A DNA stretch of 64,000 nt from Hymenobacter rigui (GTDB lineage Bacteria > Bacteroidota > Bacteroidia > Cytophagales > Hymenobacteraceae): NCBI RefSeq assembly GCF_003944715.1, contig NZ_RWIT01000001.1, positions 186,001 through 250,000 on the forward strand. The letters run 5' to 3'. Below the pieces are notes generated by a model. It saw only the letters and a list, made by a program, of their open reading frames with translations, did not search any database and had not been told where the DNA came from. Shown in pieces: positions 59,761 through 64,000 of the stretch. The first letter of the stretch is position 1, and each line of letters begins with the position of its first letter. Made by a program: the position numbers and the translations under genes.

Positions 59761-60996
59761 ATGCGTCTTTTTCTGTTTGGCTGTCTGATGCTGTTTGCCC
59801 TGAGGGTGCAGGCACAGCAGCCCGATACGGCCCGCGCGGCCCGTCAGATCGACTTATCCAACGTGGACGTGGCCCCGGCCGCCGTCGATATTTCGGGCTG
59901 GCTGCTTCTGGACAAGGATATTCAAACCGAGCTGGAGGGGGCGGTGTACAACATCTATAACTTCAAGCACGATAAGGCCGAGCGGCAGTTTCGCAGTTTG
60001 CGCCGCCGCTACCCCAACCATCCCATGTCGTATTTTCTGCTGGGTCTGACGACGTGGTGGAAAATCATGCCCAGCAACATCACCAACGAGCAGTACGACA
60101 AGGTATTTCTGGCCTACATGGACACGGCCATTACTAAAGGCGAAGCCCTGTACAAAGCCGATAAGAAAAACTACGAAGCCTGCTTTTTCCTGTCGGCGGC
60201 CTATGGGTTTTCGGCCCGCCTGAACGCGGAGCGGCACAACTGGAGCAAGGCCACCTTTGCCAGCAAGCACGCGCTTGATTATCTGGAAAAGAGCCGGGAA
60301 GCCAATGGCCTGAGCCCGGAGTTTCTGTTCGGGCAGGCGCTTATCAATTACTACGCTCCCTGGATTTCGGAGAATTACCCGCTGCTGAAGCCGGTGCTGC
60401 TGTTCTTCCCGAAGGGTAACAAGCAACTGGGGCTAAGTCAGCTGCGCAGCGTGGCGGCCAACGGGTTTTACACGGCCCCGGAGTCGAAGGTATTTCTGAT
60501 GAAAATCCTGCAGAACCAGGAAAACAAGCCCGCTGAAGCGCTGCCGCTGGCCCAGGCTATGGCCAACATGTACCCTGATAATGGCTACCTGCAGCGCTTC
60601 TATGCCCTGATGAGCTATCAGGTGGGCGACTTACGCGAGTGTGAGCGGGTAAGCCGGGATATTCTGGACAAGATTAACCGGGGCCTCCCCGGCTATGAGG
60701 GCATCAGCGGCCGTTACGCCACCTTTTTCCTGGGCAGCCTGATGCAGAACCAGTATAAGGACCTGGATAAGGCGAAGGAGTATTATCAGCGGTGCGTGGT
60801 ATTTGCTGAAAGTACCAACGATACCAAGCAGGGATTCTACCTGTATGCGCTGCTCAACCTGGCGCGCATCTCCGACAAGCAGAAAATGCCGGCTGATGCC
60901 GCCCGGTACTATAAGGAAGTACAGCAGAAGGCGGAGCGCAAGTCGGAGGCGTACAATGAGGCGCAGACCTATCTCAAAAAGCAGAAGAAGCGGTAG
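59761..60996 (+). CDS. Exported TPR-type repeat protein
   Basis: This is a 411-residue exported protein with a signal peptide (MRLFLFGCLMLFALRVQAQ). The mature part is a chain of helices of TPR type: AVYNIYNFKHDKAERQFRSL and RYPNHPMSYFLLGLTTWWK, then DTAITKGEALYKADKKNYEA, and later LDKAKEYYQRCVVFAESTND and DAARYYKEVQQKAERKSEAY. It should act as a scaffold in the periplasm. No special function can be read. Confidence 0.75.
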   Translation: MRLFLFGCLMLFALRVQAQQPDTARAARQIDLSNVDVAPAAVDISGWLLLDKDIQTELEGAVYNIYNFKHDKAERQFRSLRRRYPNHPMSYFLLGLTTWWKIMPSNITNEQYDKVFLAYMDTAITKGEALYKADKKNYEACFFLSAAYGFSARLNAERHNWSKATFASKHALDYLEKSREANGLSPEFLFGQALINYYAPWISENYPLLKPVLLFFPKGNKQLGLSQLRSVAANGFYTAPESKVFLMKILQNQENKPAEALPLAQAMANMYPDNGYLQRFYALMSYQVGDLRECERVSRDILDKINRGLPGYEGISGRYATFFLGSLMQNQYKDLDKAKEYYQRCVVFAESTNDTKQGFYLYALLNLARISDKQKMPADAARYYKEVQQKAERKSEAYNEAQTYLKKQKKR

Positions 60997-61177
60997 TCCC
61001 AGATTGAAAACAGGCAATAGTTAGCAGAGAGAATCAGCCGGTTGACGGTGTGGGGGGGAGGGTTTCGTCGGGTAGTGCAGTGTCCAGGCAATTTCAGGCA
61101 ATCCAGTCTGCTCTGCAGCACGCGTATCTTATGTAAAGCCGCTCTGATTTTCACACGCATGTTGCACTCGTACTGTC

Positions 61178-61672
61178 ATGGGTACTGCCTTAGCTCCTCG
61201 ACTGGTTTTTCGATACAATACCCGGTTAAGTCTGCTGCGCCTGTGGCGCGGCGAAATGCACCACGCAACGCAGCTGGTTGAGGTGCTGGATACTCTGCTG
61301 CGGGCCATTCAGCGTCGCCAGGCCCGGCAGTTACTGCTGAACATACAGCAGCTACCACTTCTTGATCAGGCAATGCAGGAGTGGCTGCAAACCAGCTGGC
61401 TGCCCCGACTGCGCCGTTCGGGCATTCACCGGCTGGCACTGCTGCTGCCGGACGATATATATAACCGGATGGTAATTGAGGGGCTGCTATGGGCCTCTAC
61501 CCACCAAGTTCTGCCTTACGAGGTGCAGTATTTTTCGGAGTTGGCGGCAGCCCTCGATTGGGTATCTGATGCTGAAATGCCAACCACGGAAACCGATTGG
61601 TTGGACTGGTGGCATTTGCCGGCGTTGTTGCGGCTGCGTCGTAAAAAGCGCCGCTGCAATTGCCGGCGCTAG
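61178..61672 (+). CDS. STAS-like protein, unknown function
   Basis: This is a 164-residue protein. The order of elements (VFRYNTRLSLLRLWRGEM, QLVEVLDTLLRAIQRRQARQ, LLLNIQQLPLLDQAMQEWLQ, RSGIHRLALLLPDD) recalls a STAS/SpoIIAA-like alpha/beta fold as found in short Bacteroidota proteins. The C-terminus is rich in Trp (WLDWWHLPALL) and Lys/Arg/Cys (RRKKRRCNCRR). The assignment is tentative. No partner kinase is nearby. Confidence 0.5.
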   Translation: MGTALAPRLVFRYNTRLSLLRLWRGEMHHATQLVEVLDTLLRAIQRRQARQLLLNIQQLPLLDQAMQEWLQTSWLPRLRRSGIHRLALLLPDDIYNRMVIEGLLWASTHQVLPYEVQYFSELAAALDWVSDAEMPTTETDWLDWWHLPALLRLRRKKRRCNCRR

Positions 61673-61718
61673 GCGGTTGGTGTGCCGATACGCCATAGCA
61701 TCAGCACACCAACCGCTT
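61671..61718 (+). terminator. Inverted repeat overlapping the stop codon
   Basis: AGGCGGTTGGTGTGC (61671-61685) pairs with GCACACCAACCGCTT (61704-61718). It begins inside the stop codon of the STAS-like gene. Confidence 0.65.
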
Positions 61719-61734
61719 GGTGCGGGTAGCCGGG

Positions 61735-62322
61735 TTATTGCCGCTCGTGGAAAACAGTATCAATGGCCAAACCGGCCGCCAAGAGTAGCGCGCTGGATGC
61801 AGCCTGCTGCTCGCCCATATCATTAATGGAAATCAGGTAGTTGTCGGCAGTAGTGAACAACTCCCGGCCCAGGCCGGCCCATTTCTTGGTGACTACCCCT
61901 ATTTCCTGGCCCGATGCCGCCAGAAACTTGAAATCCCAGCTTTTCCAGCTGCCTTTTACTTCGGCAATCTGCTCATTCTGGGTATTGAACACATAGAATC
62001 CGCCATTGAGCGTGAACAGCTTGCTCTTGAAGTAGCCGATGCGCTGATCCTGCGCATCCACGATGTGCACCTTGGAGCGCAGAAACGTCCAGCCCCGCTC
62101 AATGCGCAGTACCGGTTCCGATTCCGGCTGTTCCCGAACCGCAATGGTAACCGGGAGCATCTGCTTTTTAATCAGCAGCCGCAGCCATACCGCCCACGAG
62201 GGGGTAGCCTCAGTAGCGTACCCAATCTGTTGCTGGGTTTCAGGGTCGAGGATATCGTAGGTGTCTTTGAGCTTGAACACGCCCGCGTGTTCCCGGATAA
62301 AATATGTGCGCCGGTTGAGCAT
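61735..62322 (-). CDS. Phospholipid scramblase/LURP-one-related protein
   Basis: This is a 195-residue protein with the beta-barrel pattern of the LURP-one/scramblase-related family: YDILDPETQQQIGYATEA, MLPVTIAVREQPESEPVLRI, WTFLRSKVHIVDAQDQRIG, KSKLFTLNGGFYVFNTQNEQ and SWKSWDFKFLAASGQEIGVV, ending in a hydrophobic helix (AASSALLLAAGLAIDTVF). It probably binds membrane lipids. The activity of bacterial members is unknown. Confidence 0.8.
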   Translation of the reverse strand: MLNRRTYFIREHAGVFKLKDTYDILDPETQQQIGYATEATPSWAVWLRLLIKKQMLPVTIAVREQPESEPVLRIERGWTFLRSKVHIVDAQDQRIGYFKSKLFTLNGGFYVFNTQNEQIAEVKGSWKSWDFKFLAASGQEIGVVTKKWAGLGRELFTTADNYLISINDMGEQQAASSALLLAAGLAIDTVFHERQ

Positions 62323-62434
62323 AATGAGAGATGAAGGGAGAGTGAAAAAAGAGTAGCTGCAAGCTACAGTTTCACCTCCTGCTGATCAACCCACCCACCT
62401 GCCGTCCGGGTAGCCTGCCCGACGTGCGGCAGGG

Positions 62435-63250
62435 CTATGGCCGCTGGCCCAGGGCTGTGGTGGGCCGGCGGCGGCCGGCTTCGCGCAGCAGTTTCTGGGT
62501 ATGCTCCAGCAGCGCAACATCGCCCACCGGGCCGTGGGCCGGCACCACTACCCGCGCCCGATGGTAGCGCGCGGCTACGGTGCGCAGGCTGGCAGGCCAC
62601 TGCTTCAGCGTAGCGGTTTCGAAACTGCCCAGTGAGGTAGCGGCCTGCTCCCGCACCAGCTCGCCGCCGTACAGCACCTTGCGCCTGGGCAGCCAGGCCA
62701 CCACGTTATCGGGGGCAAAGCCGGCCCCCGGGAAAAACAGCTCCAGCCGCGTGCGGCCCGCCCGAATAATGGTGTAGGGCTTGAGGGCGGCGGTTGGGGT
62801 AGCGGTGAGCGGGTGTGAGGCATGCCAGCGGCGGGCGGTAGGGCCGCTGCTGTATATGCGTACTTTCTGCTGCCGCAGTACATCCAACGCCTCGGGCGTA
62901 GCTGCACCGGCCTGCGTGAGTACTACCAGCCGCACGCGCTGGTGCAGGCTGTCGGTGGCCCAGCGGAGCAGTTGGGTCGTTTGGTCGGCGCTCCAGGCAC
63001 CATCAATTAGCACCAGTCCTTTGGCAGTCCTCACCAGCAATCCATTGGCCGCCAGCGGGGCACCAGTACCGGGGGCGCGGTAATGCATAGTAGGCACAAA
63101 TATATCGGGGGCAACCGGTCGGACGCGCAGGCGTGGCAGGGCCGGAAGTGGGACTGCCTGCGCAGGTGGCGGCAGCAGAGAAATCAGGGAAAACAGCCAG
63201 CAAACAACTCCCAGCCGCAACCGGCCGGGCAAAACGGGAACTCGCATCAT
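62435..63250 (-). CDS. Metallo-beta-lactamase-fold protein without zinc ligands
   Basis: This is a 271-residue exported protein with a signal peptide (about residues 1-32). It follows the class B1 metallo-beta-lactamase layout: ANGLLVRTAKGLVLIDGAWS, LRWATDSLHQRVRLVVLTQ, VRIYSSGPTAR, LFFPGAGFAPDNVVAWLPRR, KVLYGGELVRE and VVVPAHGPVGD. The zinc ligands are lost. HxHxDH is replaced by TQAGAAT (112-118), the next His by Phe in GAGFAPDN, and Cys by Glu in GGEL; only H239 of PAHG remains. It may be a binding pseudoenzyme. An earlier in-frame TTG start is less likely. Confidence 0.75.
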   Translation of the reverse strand: MMRVPVLPGRLRLGVVCWLFSLISLLPPPAQAVPLPALPRLRVRPVAPDIFVPTMHYRAPGTGAPLAANGLLVRTAKGLVLIDGAWSADQTTQLLRWATDSLHQRVRLVVLTQAGAATPEALDVLRQQKVRIYSSGPTARRWHASHPLTATPTAALKPYTIIRAGRTRLELFFPGAGFAPDNVVAWLPRRKVLYGGELVREQAATSLGSFETATLKQWPASLRTVAARYHRARVVVPAHGPVGDVALLEHTQKLLREAGRRRPTTALGQRP

Positions 63251-63309
63251 GCACGTATCAAACAAAACAAGTTCCCCTAACGCCGTTACCTCCCGGAAAA
63301 GTGCCTGGG

Positions 63310-63765
63310 CTAACGCGGAGTCCGGTCCAGAATCTGCTGCACGTGGTGCTCCATATGTACAGCGTAATCTTCAATAAGCCAGCCCAGCGTAACGGAATAG
63401 CCGTTTTCGAACTCACAGCGGTACTGATGCGCCTCGGCCGGAATGCGGGAAATTAACCGCATCAGCTGCTGGTTATAGGTAGTCCAGAGGGCCAGCAGGT
63501 TGGCGGCCGGGGTATGCTGATAGTCGGCGCACCGCACCCAGTCTTCCTGATCATACGGTACAATTACCAGGGGCTCCGGCCGCGTGAGGGCCAGTACGAA
63601 GCGGCGGTGGTTGTTGGCGGCTGAGTCGATGAGGTGCCCCAGCACTTCCTGGCGCGACCAGCGCCCCGGAGCCGTTGGTACGGTTAACTCTTCCACCGAA
63701 AGAGCGGGCAATTCTTCGTTCAGCAGGTTCAGGAGTTCCTGCAAACGACGACAGACCTGGTGCAT
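63310..63765 (-). CDS. DinB family protein
   Basis: This is a 151-residue four-helix-bundle protein. His ligands are seen in EVLGHLIDSAANNHRRF and YAVHMEHHVQQIL, and the early LNEELPALSVEELTVPTAPG and WSRQEVLGHL are typical of DinB/YfiT-like proteins. Members may act as thiol-dependent transferases using bacillithiol or similar, and the window encodes a bacilliredoxin, so a link is possible. The first ATG in frame that fits the family is at 63765; the upstream extension is not conserved-like. Confidence 0.85.
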   Translation of the reverse strand: MHQVCRRLQELLNLLNEELPALSVEELTVPTAPGRWSRQEVLGHLIDSAANNHRRFVLALTRPEPLVIVPYDQEDWVRCADYQHTPAANLLALWTTYNQQLMRLISRIPAEAHQYRCEFENGYSVTLGWLIEDYAVHMEHHVQQILDRTPR

Positions 63766-63910
63766 AGCGTATAATAAGCAGCCTGTTCCGGGGGGATACG
63801 CCCGTATTTCCCTTGAACAAGTGTGCAAAGATGGCGTTATGCCGTTGGAACCTGGCGGGTGTTCGTTACTTTTTATCCGCTTTTCTTCTCATTTCGCCCT
63901 CTGCCTGCCC

Positions 63911-64000
63911 ATGAGTACTTCTGCGTCTTCTGTTTCTTCTACCACGCAGCGTCCTGTTGCGGAGCTGTTTGCCCGGCAGCAGGGCCGGGCTGATGCGTTG
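63911..64000 (+). CDS. Partial gene at the right edge, unknown product
   Basis: Only 30 codons are in the window. The translation opens MSTSASSVSSTTQRPVAELF and continues ARQQGRADAL. This may be a Ser/Thr-rich N-terminal tail before a folded domain. A TACTTTTT sequence (63867-63874) lies 36 nt before the ATG. No function can be assigned. Confidence 0.5.
   Translation, partial: MSTSASSVSSTTQRPVAELFARQQGRADAL

Overview
The window looks like chromosomal DNA of a Bacteroidota bacterium, most probably Hymenobacter or a close relative. This is judged from the sequence alone. The DNA is GC-rich. Many genes start shortly after a TAnnTTTG-type box (TACCTTTG, TACTTTTG, TACTTTCG), the -7 element used by the Bacteroidota primary sigma factor. 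The families also fit this phylum: a SusC-like TonB-linked receptor, a fused alpha/beta 2-oxoacid dehydrogenase E1, a monothiol bacilliredoxin YtxJ, DUF4136 and head-GIN proteins, LytTR/LytS-type signalling, roadblock-like proteins and WG repeats. I see no rRNA, tRNA, CRISPR array, prophage, transposase or plasmid gene.

Layout. 0-2.4 kb: the start of pheS, then three tandem secreted proteins sharing an APG...TDYxGRP motif. 2.4-8.6 kb: an M16 peptidase and a SusC-like receptor, divergent from the fused E1. 8.8-13.7 kb: small exported proteins, ytxJ, an OsmC protein, lipA and a DUF4136 lipoprotein. 13.7-18 kb: gcvP divergent from a saccharopine dehydrogenase-like gene. 18-27 kb: stress and unknown proteins (DUF1206, DprA-like, CsbD, a helical-repeat protein, an NERD-like/WG-repeat protein). 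27-34 kb: a yellow/MRJP-type lipoprotein with a structured leader, sucA-sucB and a SUFU-fold protein. 34-39 kb: two truncated haemoglobins, an EamA exporter, an M1 peptidase and a Crp/Fnr regulator. 39.5-42 kb: three roadblock/LC7-like paralogues around a membrane protein with a carboxypeptidase regulatory-like domain. 42-51 kb: lpdA, a second SUFU protein, a VWA-like protein, DUF805, a cold-shock protein with a long leader, a TPM protein, a pseudouridine synthase and a head-GIN protein. 51-64 kb: serine hydrolase with two-component system, erythromycin-esterase family protein, DUF922-like protein, AraC regulator, TPR protein, scramblase-like protein, a metallo-beta-lactamase-fold pseudoenzyme and a DinB protein.

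One metabolic theme recurs. Lipoyl synthase, the E1 of a lipoate-dependent complex, the glycine cleavage P-protein, both specific subunits of 2-oxoglutarate dehydrogenase and a dihydrolipoyl dehydrogenase all lie within 44 kb, although not in one operon. Together they cover lipoate synthesis and four or more of its client steps.

The most unusual signals are these: the roadblock cassette; the TDYxGRP secreted family; a truncated globin that has lost its heme-pocket residues beside an intact paralogue; a metallo-beta-lactamase-fold protein without zinc ligands; a leader RNA with two mutually exclusive pairings; and several intergenic palindromic repeat families. One of these repeats lies in frame inside the linker of the fused E1 gene.
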